Source of the DNA: Thiotrichaceae bacterium
GTDB taxonomy: Bacteria > Pseudomonadota > Gammaproteobacteria > Beggiatoales > Beggiatoaceae
DNA length: 64,000 bases
Assembly: GCA_028688145.1 (NCBI GenBank)
Contig: JAQTYU010000007.1
Location: forward strand, 1-64,000
Direction of reading: 5' to 3'
A program made the position numbers and the translations under genes. Position 1 is the first letter of the stretch; the number at the start of each line of letters is the position of its first letter. Shown here in pieces: positions 47,504 through 57,255 of the stretch. A model generated the notes under the pieces. The model did no database searches. It was not told the origin of the DNA and saw only the letters and a list, made by a program, of their open reading frames with translations.

Positions 47504-48208
47504 ATGTCTAAAATTCTGATGAATTGGAGCAGTGGCAAAGATTCTGCCTACGCGCTCTATAAATTATTGCAAAATCCCGCCTATGAAGTCCCGTATTTGC
47601 TGACTTCGGTCAATCAGCATTATGAGCGTGTCAGTATGCATGGCGTGCGCACGCTGTTGTTGGAACAGCAGGCGCAACGGCTGGGGATTCCTTTATTAAA
47701 ATTGGAGTTGCCAGAATCGCCAAGCATGGAAGAATACAATGCGCTGATGACTGCACAAATGAATTTTATTCAGCAGCAAGGCATTGACTTAGCAGCATTT
47801 GGGGATATTTTTCTCGAAGATTTGCGCCAATACCGCGAAGCGCAATTGGCAAAAATTAAGATGCAGGGCGTGTTTCCGTTGTGGAAAATTCCGAGCCAGC
47901 AGTTGATTGAGGAAATTTTAGCCTTGGGATTTCGCGCAATGGTGGTTTGTGTTCATGCGAAATATTTAGGTGCAGAATTTGTGGGACGCGAAATTGATGC
48001 GAATTTTTTGGCGGACTTGCCGAAAAATGTCGATGTTTGCGGAGAAAATGGCGAATTTCATACTTTTGTTTTTGATGCACCGATATTTAGTGCACCGATT
48101 CCATTCACGCTAGGGGAAACGGTTTATCGTGAATATCCCGCGCCCAATGCAGTTGCAGGCGAGCGCAATGGATTCTATTATTGTGATTTGTTGCCCGTCA
48201 CCGAATGA
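47504..48208 (+). CDS. Diphthine--ammonia ligase-like ATP pyrophosphatase
   Basis: A 234-residue protein of the adenine nucleotide alpha hydrolase fold. The PP-loop is WSSGKDSAYAL near residue 8. LAAFGDIFLEDLRQYRE and CGENGEFHTFVFDAPIF are hallmarks of the Dph6/MJ0570-like family. In eukaryotes and archaea the family amidates diphthine on EF2, which bacteria lack, so the bacterial substrate is unknown. The ATG at 47504 is used instead of a longer overlapping frame. Confidence 0.85.
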   Translation: MSKILMNWSSGKDSAYALYKLLQNPAYEVPYLLTSVNQHYERVSMHGVRTLLLEQQAQRLGIPLLKLELPESPSMEEYNALMTAQMNFIQQQGIDLAAFGDIFLEDLRQYREAQLAKIKMQGVFPLWKIPSQQLIEEILALGFRAMVVCVHAKYLGAEFVGREIDANFLADLPKNVDVCGENGEFHTFVFDAPIFSAPIPFTLGETVYREYPAPNAVAGERNGFYYCDLLPVTE

Positions 48209-48284
48209 GAACTTATCCCATTTTTTATATAACGTGAACCATTCGATGACTTTATTAGTCGATAGGTCGCGTATGGATTGAAAC

Positions 48285-48647
48285 ATGAAACATCCTGATA
48301 GTTATCTGAAAGCTTGCGACAGTGCCCATTTACAGGAAGGTCGGCATATTATTTGTGAGGTGCATTATAATCACGCGCCTGAATCCATTATTGTGTGTCG
48401 TTTTAAAGGGCAGTGCTATGCTTACGTCAACCGTTGTGTGCACATGCCTAAACGTTTGAATTGTGAGCATGATTTATTATTTGATACCACGGGTCAATAT
48501 TTGCGTTGTTCAATGCACGGCATTATTTACACACCCGAAACAGGCATTTCACAAAGCACGATGTGTAATGGTGAGCAGTTGAAAGCGGTGAAAGTGATTG
48601 AAGTCGATGGTGAAATTTATTTTAGTGATAAGCATGTGAGTGCGTAA
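48285..48647 (+). CDS. Rieske [2Fe-2S] domain protein
   Basis: A 120-residue soluble single-domain Rieske protein. Ligands are visible in CVHMP (Cys-x-His) and CSMHG (Cys-x2-His), separated by a short loop. No membrane segment or oxygenase domain is present, so it resembles ferredoxin components of dioxygenase or nitrite reductase-like systems. The partner is unknown. No good ribosome-binding site precedes the ATG. Confidence 0.85.
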   Translation: MKHPDSYLKACDSAHLQEGRHIICEVHYNHAPESIIVCRFKGQCYAYVNRCVHMPKRLNCEHDLLFDTTGQYLRCSMHGIIYTPETGISQSTMCNGEQLKAVKVIEVDGEIYFSDKHVSA

Positions 48648-48686
48648 CATCTAATTGCGTCTCAAGCTTTATGAAGGGAGAACGCT

Positions 48687-48803
48687 TTGTCAGAAAACCC
48701 CAGTCATATTCCGCAAAGCGAACTTAAATCCAACTCATTGGAAGAGGATTATGGGGAAGTTAAGTTTTTTCTCATGAGGGGCGCATTATATTTTTACGAG
48801 TAG
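48687..48803 (+). pseudogene. 5' fragment of a gene cut by IS982 debris
   Basis: A GGGAG ribosome-binding site precedes TTG at 48687. The frame reads SENPSHIPQSELKSNSLEED and then YGEV before running into sequence that matches, on the other strand, the end of an IS982-like transposase; it stops after 38 residues. The beginning looks like a real gene start (acidic, hydrophilic), but its identity is unknown. Confidence 0.35.
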
Positions 48804-48950
48804 AGGTCATTAATTCAACTCCTTGCGATTTAAGATTTTGCTTTAAAGCTTTAGAAATATAGCTTTTATCCGAATATAATTTGCCTTGAATAAATTTAGC
48901 CATCTGAGCTAAAGCTTTGCGGTCGTTGAAGTTAGTGGCACTGATGAAAA
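48774..48950 (-). pseudogene. IS982-family transposase fragment
   Basis: The reverse strand reads SATNFNDRKALAQMAKFIQG, then KLYSDKSYISKAL and SQGVELMTSTRKN. This is the C-terminal third of IS982 transposases (typically GDKGYIS...GIQLITKxRKNMK). Both ends are missing. Confidence 0.65.
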
Positions 48951-49019
48951 ATGAGATTAACTCTTATAATCAATGACTCAGTGGAGTTTAAACCTATAAT
49001 ACCAGTCCACAGAGCTTTT

Positions 49020-49245
49020 AGCGCGTTGGGCATATTTTGCAAAGGTTTTGTGTCTTGGAATCCGTCGATTGGTGCAGACCCGCAACGCTGTTGAGTCAGG
49101 GAAATCAGGCTTTGTGCCCGTTAAAGTAAGATGGGTAGTTGAACGTTCTAATACTTGGAGCGATGTAAGTCGTGGGTTAAGAACTGTGAGCGTAATCTTG
49201 AGAATGCTAATGCAAAACTTAAACTGTGTTTTATCAGGCTTATGA
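49020..49245 (+). pseudogene. IS5-family transposase C-terminal fragment
   Basis: The frame contains GFVPVKVRWVVERSNTWSD and ends NLNCVLSGL. The WVVER motif carries the catalytic Glu of IS5-family DDE transposases. No N-terminal part or clear terminal repeat remains. With the neighbouring IS982 piece it forms a graveyard between 48.7 and 49.3 kb. Confidence 0.6.
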
Positions 49246-49339
49246 TTAAACGACTAGTTTCCTTTTAAAGATTTCAAATTGATTCTATACACATCGCATC
49301 TTATTAGGATCGCTTTTTTCAAACTTAGCAGCGGCAAAA

Positions 49340-49855
49340 ATGAAAACCTTTTCTAATAAATCCATCTACTTCGCCCTACTGCTGCTGTATTTGATACCTA
49401 TTTCAGCCTCTGCGGATGTAGTGTGGCCCTCACTTTATCTTGAAGAACGGTTAATGTCGCTGGAGTTTATCGGCTTAGGCTTACTTGTTGAATTTATTGT
49501 AATTTGGGGCGTGTTTAAATTTTCTCTGCCACGGGCTTTATTGGCTGATATTGTCGCAAATGCTGCTTCAAGCATACTGGGTATTATTTTAATTCCCTTA
49601 TCGGGTCTAGTGTGGGAGATATTTCCGGGGCTGATCATTTATTATATTTTTAATTGGGGTACGTTTAACCCCGTGGGATGGGGGGCTAGTTTTGTGCTGG
49701 CGTGTCTAGTCAATGTGGCATTAGAAGGCTATATCTTAAAACGTGTTTTTAAACAAGCCTTTAATAGAAAAACATTTTATTGGTTATTATTCGCAAATGC
49801 CTGTAGTGTTGGTATTGCTTTCGCAAGTTTATGGTGGGAGCCGCTGATTTTATAA
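49340..49855 (+). CDS. Hypothetical integral membrane protein
   Basis: A 171-residue protein with a signal-like or membrane N-terminus (FALLLLYLIPISASA), then ADVVWPSLYLEERLMS and three to four further hydrophobic segments (about 45-65, 70-110, 118-135, 145-165). I know of no function. The motif VVWPxLYLE after the first segment probably defines a small family. It is a single gene between IS debris and lysA. Confidence 0.65.
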   Translation: MKTFSNKSIYFALLLLYLIPISASADVVWPSLYLEERLMSLEFIGLGLLVEFIVIWGVFKFSLPRALLADIVANAASSILGIILIPLSGLVWEIFPGLIIYYIFNWGTFNPVGWGASFVLACLVNVALEGYILKRVFKQAFNRKTFYWLLFANACSVGIAFASLWWEPLIL

Positions 49856-49898
49856 GTCTGATAGGATGCAGCACCCCGCCACATCCCACAGCAAAAAT

Positions 49899-51155
49899 CT
49901 AAGGCAACACACTTTCCAAACTTAACAAATCTTCCAAGGTTTCACGGCGACGAATGACATGCACGTTTTTCCCGTCAACCATGATTTCAGCGGCACGCGG
50001 ACGGGTGTTGTAATTAGAACTCATCACAAAACCATACGCCCCACTAGAACGCACTGCCAAAATATCCCCCGCCGCAATTGCCAAACTGCGCGATTTTCCT
50101 AAGAAATCCCCCGTTTCGCACACAGGCCCCACCACATCATATTCAGCGGTCACTCTATCTGCCTGTTGAGTAATCGGGACAATCGCCTGCCATGCCTGAT
50201 AAAGCGCGGGGCGAATTAAATCATTCATACCCGCATCCACAATTGCAAAATGCTTATTTGCGGTATTTTCTTTTAAATACTCGACTTGCGTGAGCAATAC
50301 GCCTGCATTGCCGACAATGGCGCGCCCCGGTTCGAGTAAAATTTTATACGGATGATTTGCCCCGAGCACAGTTTGCAGCGCGGCAACATATTCTTGCGGA
50401 CTGGGTGGGGTTTCTTGCTGATAACAAACTCCCAAACCCCCACCCACATCGATGTGTTGCAACACAATCCCAAGTTTCGCCAGCTCTTCCACCAACGCCA
50501 TAACTCTAGTTAAGGCATCAATAAAAGGGCGTGTTTCGGTCAATTGTGAACCAATATGACAATCAATCCCCACAACTTTAAGATTGCTTAAACTAGCAGC
50601 CTGTTGATAAACTTCAACTGCTTGTTTAATATCAATTCCAAACTTATTTTCACGCAAACCTGTCGAAATATAAGGATGAGTTTTTGCGTCCACATCAGGA
50701 TTAACCCGCAACGAGACTGGAGCGCATTTACCCATGTCTGCTGCGACTTGGTTGATGCGCAATAATTCCGCTTGGGATTCTACGTTAAAGCAATGAATGC
50801 CCACGTCTAAAGCTTGGCGAATTTCGGCGACCGTTTTGCCCACGCCTGAAAACACGATTTTGTCAGGTGCGCCGCCTGCTTGTAATACACGGCTTAATTC
50901 GCCGCCTGAAACGATGTCAAAACCTGAGCCGAGACGCGCCAAAATGTTTAACACCGCTAAATTTGAGTTCGCTTTCACCGCGAAACACACCAAATGCGGG
51001 GTGTTGCCCAGTGCGCTATCAAAAGCTTGCCAGTTTTCTTCGATGCTGGCGCGAGAATAGACATAGCACGGCGTGCCAAATTCTTTGGCAATCTCGCTGA
51101 GGGCGATGTCTTCAACGTGAAGCTGTTGCTGCTGATAAGTAAAATAATCCGTCAT
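49899..51155 (-). CDS. lysA: Diaminopimelate decarboxylase
   Basis: A 418-residue fold-III PLP enzyme making L-lysine from meso-diaminopimelate. The PLP lysine is in CFAVKANSN near residue 58. HIGSQLTE, the GGGLG phosphate loop, EPGRAIVGNAG and CETGDFLG (the active-site Cys of the partner subunit) are present. It lies 15 bp downstream of lptM, as in many gammaproteobacteria. Confidence 0.96.
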   Translation of the reverse strand: MTDYFTYQQQQLHVEDIALSEIAKEFGTPCYVYSRASIEENWQAFDSALGNTPHLVCFAVKANSNLAVLNILARLGSGFDIVSGGELSRVLQAGGAPDKIVFSGVGKTVAEIRQALDVGIHCFNVESQAELLRINQVAADMGKCAPVSLRVNPDVDAKTHPYISTGLRENKFGIDIKQAVEVYQQAASLSNLKVVGIDCHIGSQLTETRPFIDALTRVMALVEELAKLGIVLQHIDVGGGLGVCYQQETPPSPQEYVAALQTVLGANHPYKILLEPGRAIVGNAGVLLTQVEYLKENTANKHFAIVDAGMNDLIRPALYQAWQAIVPITQQADRVTAEYDVVGPVCETGDFLGKSRSLAIAAGDILAVRSSGAYGFVMSSNYNTRPRAAEIMVDGKNVHVIRRRETLEDLLSLESVLP

Positions 51156-51170
51156 GGCGTATGCTTTTTT

Positions 51171-51299
51171 TTAATAAGTAGGTTGTTGTGGGGCTTCTTT
51201 TTGACTTGGGCGCACTAAATCCCCTTTTTGCCCACATCCCGTTATGCAAAGGCTGAAACTCAGCAATAGCACGTAGCAGTGCAAATGCGCGTTTTTCAA
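51171..51299 (-). CDS. lptM: LptM-type small lipoprotein
   Basis: A 42-residue lipoprotein. A hydrophobic segment (YVLLLSFSLCITGC) ends in a lipobox and is followed by GQKGDLVRPSQ, the conserved LptM (YifL) motif that mimics LPS in LptD assembly. The best start is TTG at 51299, with GAGG 9 bp upstream; a longer frame lacks a sensible start. It precedes lysA. Confidence 0.8.
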   Translation of the reverse strand: MKNAHLHCYVLLLSFSLCITGCGQKGDLVRPSQKEAPQQPTY

Positions 51300-51434
51300 A
51301 ATAACCTCGGTGTTATTTGTGTTTATTGGTGTTCTCGTTCTCAAATCGGGTTTAAGAACGAGAACAAAACCGTCTGAATGCAAAGGAGGCTGCATCTTAA
51401 CGTAGATTAATCACAGGGTAAATTTGTTTATACC

Positions 51435-51986
51435 TTAAGGAAAAACAGCCCCGTCATTCATGCCGTGCCGCGTGTCAACATCGTATCGTTTTTCATCTGC
51501 GATGTATTTATTCAACACACTACGCGCTAATTCGTTCGCATCGACATCTAAGGTTTTACAATTGCTGCGTTGCCCCATCGACAACAAAGCGGTTTCAATT
51601 TCAGTGGCGGCTTCAATTCCAAAATCACGATGCCCATTTTCATGCGCAATCAGGGCGCGGTAATAATGATTCCAGCGTTGTTTGGCATCTCGATCCGCTT
51701 GGTTATCTTTCGCCAATTTAGGCAAGGTAAACTTCACGGCAACATCGGTTTTAACGTCAGTTATCGTGCAAGAGGTTTTTTTATTATCCCAAAAAAACCG
51801 CCATTTCACTTTCCATGAAGTGTAAGCATCATACTTACCAGGACGCTTGGCATTCATGTCTTCACGAATGCTCGCTGCATCAACGCCATCGACAATATAA
51901 TATTCGGTGTCAGTATTCACCACAGGTTGGGCTGATACACTACTGCTCAATAGACAAGCTATCATCATTATTTTTTTATAGCGCAT
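51435..51986 (-). CDS. DUF922 secreted metalloprotease-like protein
   Basis: A 183-residue exported protein. Its signal peptide is MRYKKIMMIACLLSSSVSAQ. The H115-E116-x-x-H119 motif (AHENGHRDFG) matches the zinc-binding site of DUF922 proteins, often annotated as predicted secreted Zn-dependent proteases. Two Cys, near 73 and 143, may form a disulfide. It lies alone upstream of lptM with a 39-bp spacer. Protease activity is unproven. Confidence 0.8.
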   Translation of the reverse strand: MRYKKIMMIACLLSSSVSAQPVVNTDTEYYIVDGVDAASIREDMNAKRPGKYDAYTSWKVKWRFFWDNKKTSCTITDVKTDVAVKFTLPKLAKDNQADRDAKQRWNHYYRALIAHENGHRDFGIEAATEIETALLSMGQRSNCKTLDVDANELARSVLNKYIADEKRYDVDTRHGMNDGAVFP

Positions 51987-52201
51987 GTTGCTGTTCTCTC
52001 TGTTAAATAAGCCCGTAAGCCCCCAATAAGGATTAAATACTAACAGTTTGTTTAATATTTAAAAGTCCCCTGAGGATATTTAGCAGCTTCAATTGTCATT
52101 AACACTTTTTTAGGACAGGGGAACGCGGTTAATAAATCCGTTTGAAACCGAGCGCGTTCCCTGTAACAATGCCAGTATATGAACCACCGAGCCTAAACAC
52201 C

Positions 52202-53119
52202 ATGCCTTTTATTGCCACGCCTGAACTCAGAATTCATTATGAAACTGCGGGTGCAGGAGAAACCGTTGTTGTGCTGCTTCATGGCAATTTTGCCTCATGG
52301 CGGTGGTGGATTCCTACCCTGCAAAATTTACCCGACACTTATCGGGTTTACGCCCCTGATTTACGCGGCTGTGGCGACACCGAACAAACGGAAGCGGGCT
52401 ATAACATCGAGCAATTAAGCAGTGACTTATTTCAATTTGCCCAAGCCTTAAAATTGCCGCGCTTTCACCTTGTGGGGCATTCTTTGGGCGGTGCGGTTGC
52501 CTTACAATTTATTTTAGACCACCCCGCGCTGGTTGAAAGCTTAAGTTTAATTGCGCCCTCACCTGCGGAAGGTTTGCCACATTTACATCCTGAGCGTAGC
52601 ACTTTATTCAGTTTAAACCGTTTGGTCGACGCACAGGAATTTCATTCGTTTCTGCGTAATTTCGATATGAATCGCTCGATGTTGCGGCGGGCGTTGCGGC
52701 GCATGTTGCCGAGTATTACCACCGAAGACCACAGTTTTATAGCTCTGTTAGACGATGCTGCTCGTCTGCCTCCCCAAGCGATTGTTGGATTTTTACGCGC
52801 ACTGACTACATGGGACGTGCAAGCCCGACTTGGGGAAATTCAACAGCCTGTGCTGGTGTTGTGGGGCGAATTGGATGGCATTGTGGAGCGCGAAGCCTTG
52901 GGGCGCACGGTGGCGGGTTTGCCGCAAGCCAAATGGGTGATTTGGGCGGGTATAGGACATTCACCGCAATTAGAAAGCCCCGCAAAGTTTAATCAGTTGC
53001 TGTTGCAATTTATTGAAAATAACAATGTGATTATTGAAAACCCTGTGCAGGAACAAGTGGTTGCTGAACCTGGACTTTTGGAATGGCTTAAAAACTTATT
53101 GCGACGGCTCAAACGTTAA
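52202..53119 (+). CDS. Alpha/beta hydrolase
   Basis: A 305-residue alpha/beta-hydrolase. The oxyanion loop is LLHGNFASWRWW; the nucleophile is S94 in VGHSLGGA, the acid is the Asp of LWGELDGIVE and the base is the His of GIGHSPQLE. The substrate cannot be inferred. The C-terminal tail, LLEWLKNLLRRLKR, is amphipathic and basic and might contact membranes. ATG 52202 is chosen; an ATG at 52169 and a TTG at 52142 are alternatives. Confidence 0.85.
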   Translation: MPFIATPELRIHYETAGAGETVVVLLHGNFASWRWWIPTLQNLPDTYRVYAPDLRGCGDTEQTEAGYNIEQLSSDLFQFAQALKLPRFHLVGHSLGGAVALQFILDHPALVESLSLIAPSPAEGLPHLHPERSTLFSLNRLVDAQEFHSFLRNFDMNRSMLRRALRRMLPSITTEDHSFIALLDDAARLPPQAIVGFLRALTTWDVQARLGEIQQPVLVLWGELDGIVEREALGRTVAGLPQAKWVIWAGIGHSPQLESPAKFNQLLLQFIENNNVIIENPVQEQVVAEPGLLEWLKNLLRRLKR

Positions 53120-53127
53120 AAATGTCT

Positions 53128-53194
53128 GAACCGTAATTTACACAAATTACATAATTATTATGTGTCTTTGTGGTAATTGTGTAAATTATGGTTC
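53128..53194. repeat. GTCTGAACC-family hairpin after the hydrolase gene
   Basis: GAACCGTAATTTACACAAATTAC (23 nt) pairs with GTAATTGTGTAAATTATGGTTC around a 22-nt AT-rich loop, with one mismatch and one bulge. The start TGTCTGAACC resembles the hairpin at 9405. It may serve as a terminator. The rest of 53195-53434 shows no supported gene. Confidence 0.6.
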
Positions 53195-53434
53195 ATAACT
53201 TCCCTTTGAGTGCGTGCTTGGCAGAGAATAGGATAACGATGAAGGTATAGCAGAGTTGGTGCGTCTATTTCTGGTTCTGACAAATCCGAGCTGCCCTCGA
53301 GGTAGTCGTATAGTTCCAAGGAAGAGGTCATCTTAGCTTGCTCCAACAGAATGCTCCCTAGAAAACTATTTTCTCATTCCACTCAAGAAGCGCGTGTGAG
53401 CGTAGGTTAAGCCTTGAGCTAACGGTGTATAGAA

Positions 53435-53614
53435 CTAATCATCTTTTTTAGACATATCTTTTAAATGCATCCTCCTACCAATCATCACAAGTATCATTGC
53501 TAAAATAAAACCTAAATGACGAATAGGTTCTATTTTATAGTAATAGTCAATAAAAAAAGAATAAAAACCCACATTAACTCCAATAAGACCAATTAATAAA
53601 CCTTTATATTTCAA
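53435..53614 (-). CDS. Small two-helix membrane protein (59 aa)
   Basis: On the reverse strand a TTG at 53614, with AAGG about 10 bp upstream, opens a 59-residue frame: KYKGLLIGLIGVNVGFYSFF, then a short polar Tyr-rich loop, then GFILAMILVMIGRR and a charged tail ending KDMSKKDD. It has two clear hydrophobic helices joined by a short loop, the usual layout of small inner-membrane proteins. Its stop-to-stop openness and membrane pattern suggest a real gene. No homology is known to me. Confidence 0.5.
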   Translation of the reverse strand: MKYKGLLIGLIGVNVGFYSFFIDYYYKIEPIRHLGFILAMILVMIGRRMHLKDMSKKDD

Positions 53615-53679
53615 ATTATTATGACCTTATTTTCTTATTCCCATATCTTAGCATGGGAATATCCGCCATATCCTAAACC

Positions 53680-55662
53680 CTATTCCTGCTTAAACCGCAA
53701 ACGCATCTCCGCCAATTCACTGGCAAATCCTCCCGACAAAATTGGGAAACGACACCAAGTTTTCGGGTCAAGACTTTCATCATCCAAGTGAAAGCCCGGC
53801 GCGTAACGTTCCCGTTTCCACTGATTACGCGTCCACAGATTGAAAAAGCGTTCAATCCAAATCAGCAACTGTTCTGACGTGTATTCAGGATAACGGTTTT
53901 GCAATAACAGCAAGATTTCATACGGGGTTTGTCGATCCCGAATCGCCGCTTTTTCCACCGTATTTAACAGCGGATACGGCATTAAATCCTGTTCATCAGT
54001 TTGTGACATGTGGCTAGGGCGCAATTCCGCAGTGGGCTGTTGCTGATTGACTAAAGATAACGCCGAAAACGGAGCCAGTTGAATCGGGCCTTGCTGCTCT
54101 AACCACTGCAACCAATGCCGAATAAATTCTTTATCAATCCCCGCCAAAGGGCTTAAGCTGCCACTGGTATCACCATCCATCGTCGCATAACCCAACGCCG
54201 CTTCAGAACGATTACTGGTCGCCAGCAACAAAGCATTTTGAAGATTTGCCAGCAGCCACACCCCTGGCGAACGGGTGCGCGCCTGAATATTTTGCAAAGC
54301 AATATCGTCGGTTTCCCAAGTCAATTTACGCTGCAAGGCATCAGAAACGATGTCCACATAGCCTTTCACCAAGGTATCAATATTCAATTCTAAATAATTT
54401 GCACCCAAACTGCTCGCCAAGGTTGTCGCCGCCTGCTGCGTAATCGCAGACGAATTTTCAGTGGCTTGATACACGCAGGTTAATAAATGGTGCATTATTT
54501 CCAATTCATTATTGGTTTTGGGTAAATGGCAATGCGCAAGCTTTTCCCTAAAGCCCATCGCCCCCAACTCTTTCACCCCAAATGCCACCATCAAGCGTAT
54601 TAAACAGGCAATCGTTGAAGAATCCGCGCCGCCACTCAGCGAGAGCATGAAACCGCGCGCCCGACTTTTCCGTAAATAATCAAACAGACCTAAGCTGACA
54701 GCGCGTGCAAATTCTTCTTCTTTCAAATTGGGGCTGTATTCCCAAGGATGCAGCGCGTGATTTTTTTCTTGATTACTGGGGAAATAATTCGGATAGTCGA
54801 AAGCAGTCACGATGCGTGCGTCTAAATTCGGCACAGTGTCGCCCGTGCGCGCCTGCACCATGCGGGTGATATCGACATCGACTGAGGCGGTGACTAATTG
54901 GTAATCGGCAAAACTGAAGCGTTTTCCCATGCCTAATATTTCGCCACCGCTCGCAATCATGCAGTCGCCATCATAAATCGCACGTCCCGCTTCATTGCCC
55001 AACAAATTGCTGTACACATAACTGGCACTGAAGGCGCGTGAACCTTCCAACACAAAACGCTCGCGCACGCTGTGTTTGTCAAAAGCAAAATGACTCGCGC
55101 TGGGATTGAGAATAATATCCACCCCCGTTTGTGCCAATTCAATCCCCGGACGTTGCGCGACCCAGGCTTCTTCACAGATTTCAAAGCCAATGCGCACCCC
55201 GCCGCAACTGAAATACACATCGCCAAACGGATAATGCTGCCCTTCAATTTCGATTTCCGTGCGTGCACCGCGCGCCCAAGGTTTAAACCAGCGCGGTTCA
55301 TAATGAATGCCATCGCCTGCTAAAAAACGCTTTGCCACAAAGCCCGCAATCTTGCCATCCACCACCAAACACACCACGTTATACACGCGATTTTGATAGC
55401 TTAACGGCAAGCCCAGCGCGACAATCATTCCCTTGGTTTGCGGCACCAGCGCGAGTAAAGTACGTTGCGATTCTTGCAAAGTGCCCGCCGCAAGAAACAT
55501 ATCTTCACAGCCATAACCGCTAATACACAGTTCAGGTAAACATAAAATGCTGACCCGTGCGGCGCGGGCGGCGTGAATCGCAGCTTCAATGCGTTGCTGA
55601 TTGCCTGACCAATCCAAAGGTGTTTGGTTTAATGCGCCCGCGCCCAGTTTGATATATCTCAT
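53680..55662 (-). CDS. nadE: Glutamine-dependent NAD+ synthetase
   Basis: A 660-residue two-domain enzyme converting nicotinate adenine dinucleotide to NAD+. The N-terminal nitrilase-like glutaminase domain (1-270) has the Glu of [11 protein letters not shown], a Lys near 115 and the Cys of GFEICEEAW. The C-terminal synthetase domain has the PP-loop [15 protein letters not shown] near 340 and [19 protein letters not shown]. Its start overlaps the pncB stop by 4 bp, so the last two steps of NAD salvage are partly coupled (NadD is elsewhere). Confidence 0.95.
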   Translation of the reverse strand: MRYIKLGAGALNQTPLDWSGNQQRIEAAIHAARAARVSILCLPELCISGYGCEDMFLAAGTLQESQRTLLALVPQTKGMIVALGLPLSYQNRVYNVVCLVVDGKIAGFVAKRFLAGDGIHYEPRWFKPWARGARTEIEIEGQHYPFGDVYFSCGGVRIGFEICEEAWVAQRPGIELAQTGVDIILNPSASHFAFDKHSVRERFVLEGSRAFSASYVYSNLLGNEAGRAIYDGDCMIASGGEILGMGKRFSFADYQLVTASVDVDITRMVQARTGDTVPNLDARIVTAFDYPNYFPSNQEKNHALHPWEYSPNLKEEEFARAVSLGLFDYLRKSRARGFMLSLSGGADSSTIACLIRLMVAFGVKELGAMGFREKLAHCHLPKTNNELEIMHHLLTCVYQATENSSAITQQAATTLASSLGANYLELNIDTLVKGYVDIVSDALQRKLTWETDDIALQNIQARTRSPGVWLLANLQNALLLATSNRSEAALGYATMDGDTSGSLSPLAGIDKEFIRHWLQWLEQQGPIQLAPFSALSLVNQQQPTAELRPSHMSQTDEQDLMPYPLLNTVEKAAIRDRQTPYEILLLLQNRYPEYTSEQLLIWIERFFNLWTRNQWKRERYAPGFHLDDESLDPKTWCRFPILSGGFASELAEMRLRFKQE

Positions 55663-57143
55663 AACAACGCGCTCCCTGCCTTACGCATTTGATTAATCAT
55701 AAATTGTTTTAAAGTGTGTAATTTGACATCCAAGCCCAGCGGATAAGTTTGCAACATGTCTGAATATTTCAAACCATCAGGACAGCTTGCCTGCTGTTCT
55801 TTCACACGGGTACGAATTTTATCCAAGTGCGGTAATTCTGTAACCAATTGCCCATTGCGCATGATAGGAATCAATAAGTCCTGATACGCGGTATTTTCTG
55901 CCAACAAAGTGCGTTGATTGGGATTTTTTAACAGCACAATATTGGGTGCACCGCTGGGCAGATTTTTCTGATCATAAAGCATATCTCCCAAGAAACGCCC
56001 GCGTGCATCGTGAAAACGCCGCACTTGTAAAATCCCAGGCGTGGAAGTTTTTGCCACATCGTCGGAAAGTTTTAAACGATATTCCCACGCGCCCTTGCCT
56101 TGACGCAAGGCACTGAGTTTATAAACGCCTCCTAAAGCCGCATGGTCATAAGCGGTGACCAATTTCGTGCCGATGCCCCAGACATCAATCATCGCACCTG
56201 CTTGTTTCAATTCAGCAATCGCATATTCATCTAAATCATTACTCGCCACGACTTGGGTATGCTCAAATCCTGCGGCATTGAGCATTTTACGGGCTTTTTG
56301 GCTGAGTACCGCTAAGTCGCCTGAATCCAAGCGAATGCCTGCCAATTTATGCCCGTGCTCGCGTAACCAATGCCCCGTTTTAATCGCGAGCTGTATGCCG
56401 CTTAAAGTGTTGTAGGTGTCCACCAACAAGGTGCAATTATTCGGTAGCGATTCCGCATAAGCTTGAAAGGCTTCGGCTTCGCTGGGGAAAGACATCACCC
56501 AACTGTGGGCATGAGTGCCTTTGACAGGAATGCCGTAGAGTTTACCCGCCAACACGTTGGATGTGCCTGCGCAGCCGCCAATATAGGCAGCACGACTCGC
56601 CGTTAAACCGCCGTCAATACCTTGGGCGCGACGCAAACCAAATTCGAGCACGGGGTCTGCGCCTGCGGCTTGGCAAATGCGCACGGTTTTGGTGGTGATT
56701 AAAGTCTGAAAATTCAGAATATTCAGCAGCGCGGTTTCCAACAATTGGCATTGCAATAATGAACCTTGAATGCGTAATAAGGGTTCGTGCGGAAATACAA
56801 TTGTGCCCTCGGGGACGGCATCAATATCGCAATCAAAACGCAATTCACCCAAATATTCTAAAAAAGCATGGGGAAATAAGGGCTTGCCATCATTGCCTGT
56901 GAGCAAAGATAAATAGGCTAAATCACTGGAGGTGAAGCGTAAATCCTCTAAATATTCAATAACGGTGCTTAAGCCTGCGGCAACACAGAAGTTTCCGTGA
57001 AACGGCGCAGTGCGGAAAAACAGGTGAAAAACCGCTTCTTGCTCCAATTGTTGCGATTTCCAATAACCATACGCCATTGTCAACTGATATAAATCGGTGA
57101 GCAGAGAAAGCGAATGTCCATATAATTGCTTAAGATGATTCAT
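55659..57143 (-). CDS. pncB: Nicotinate phosphoribosyltransferase
   Basis: A 494-residue enzyme forming nicotinate mononucleotide from nicotinate and [20 protein letters not shown] at the start, [33 protein letters not shown] and [11 protein letters not shown] are characteristic. Length fits the longer bacterial form. The ATG at 57143 (MNHLKQLYG) is preferred to a TTG four codons upstream. First gene of the pncB-nadE operon, divergent from ttcA. Confidence 0.95.
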   Translation of the reverse strand: MNHLKQLYGHSLSLLTDLYQLTMAYGYWKSQQLEQEAVFHLFFRTAPFHGNFCVAAGLSTVIEYLEDLRFTSSDLAYLSLLTGNDGKPLFPHAFLEYLGELRFDCDIDAVPEGTIVFPHEPLLRIQGSLLQCQLLETALLNILNFQTLITTKTVRICQAAGADPVLEFGLRRAQGIDGGLTASRAAYIGGCAGTSNVLAGKLYGIPVKGTHAHSWVMSFPSEAEAFQAYAESLPNNCTLLVDTYNTLSGIQLAIKTGHWLREHGHKLAGIRLDSGDLAVLSQKARKMLNAAGFEHTQVVASNDLDEYAIAELKQAGAMIDVWGIGTKLVTAYDHAALGGVYKLSALRQGKGAWEYRLKLSDDVAKTSTPGILQVRRFHDARGRFLGDMLYDQKNLPSGAPNIVLLKNPNQRTLLAENTAYQDLLIPIMRNGQLVTELPHLDKIRTRVKEQQASCPDGLKYSDMLQTYPLGLDVKLHTLKQFMINQMRKAGSALL

Positions 57144-57255
57144 GATAGTTCTCAAAATTCGGTCGAAACATGGGATTTTGGCGATGCTGGTAGTTTGTCA
57201 AGAATCAGGTATGATCTGCGGTTTTCTAGCCTGTTGCCTGTGGTGAGTAATTACA

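Noticed and set aside
48258..48284. GTCGCGTATGGATTGAAAC resembles the 3' end of type I CRISPR repeats
   Set aside because: It occurs once only, with no second repeat or spacer periodicity and no cas gene nearby.
53158..53346. A 62-residue reverse ORF after the hydrolase gene
   Set aside because: Its 3' part coincides with the palindromic repeat at 53128-53194, and no domain or good ribosome-binding site supports it.
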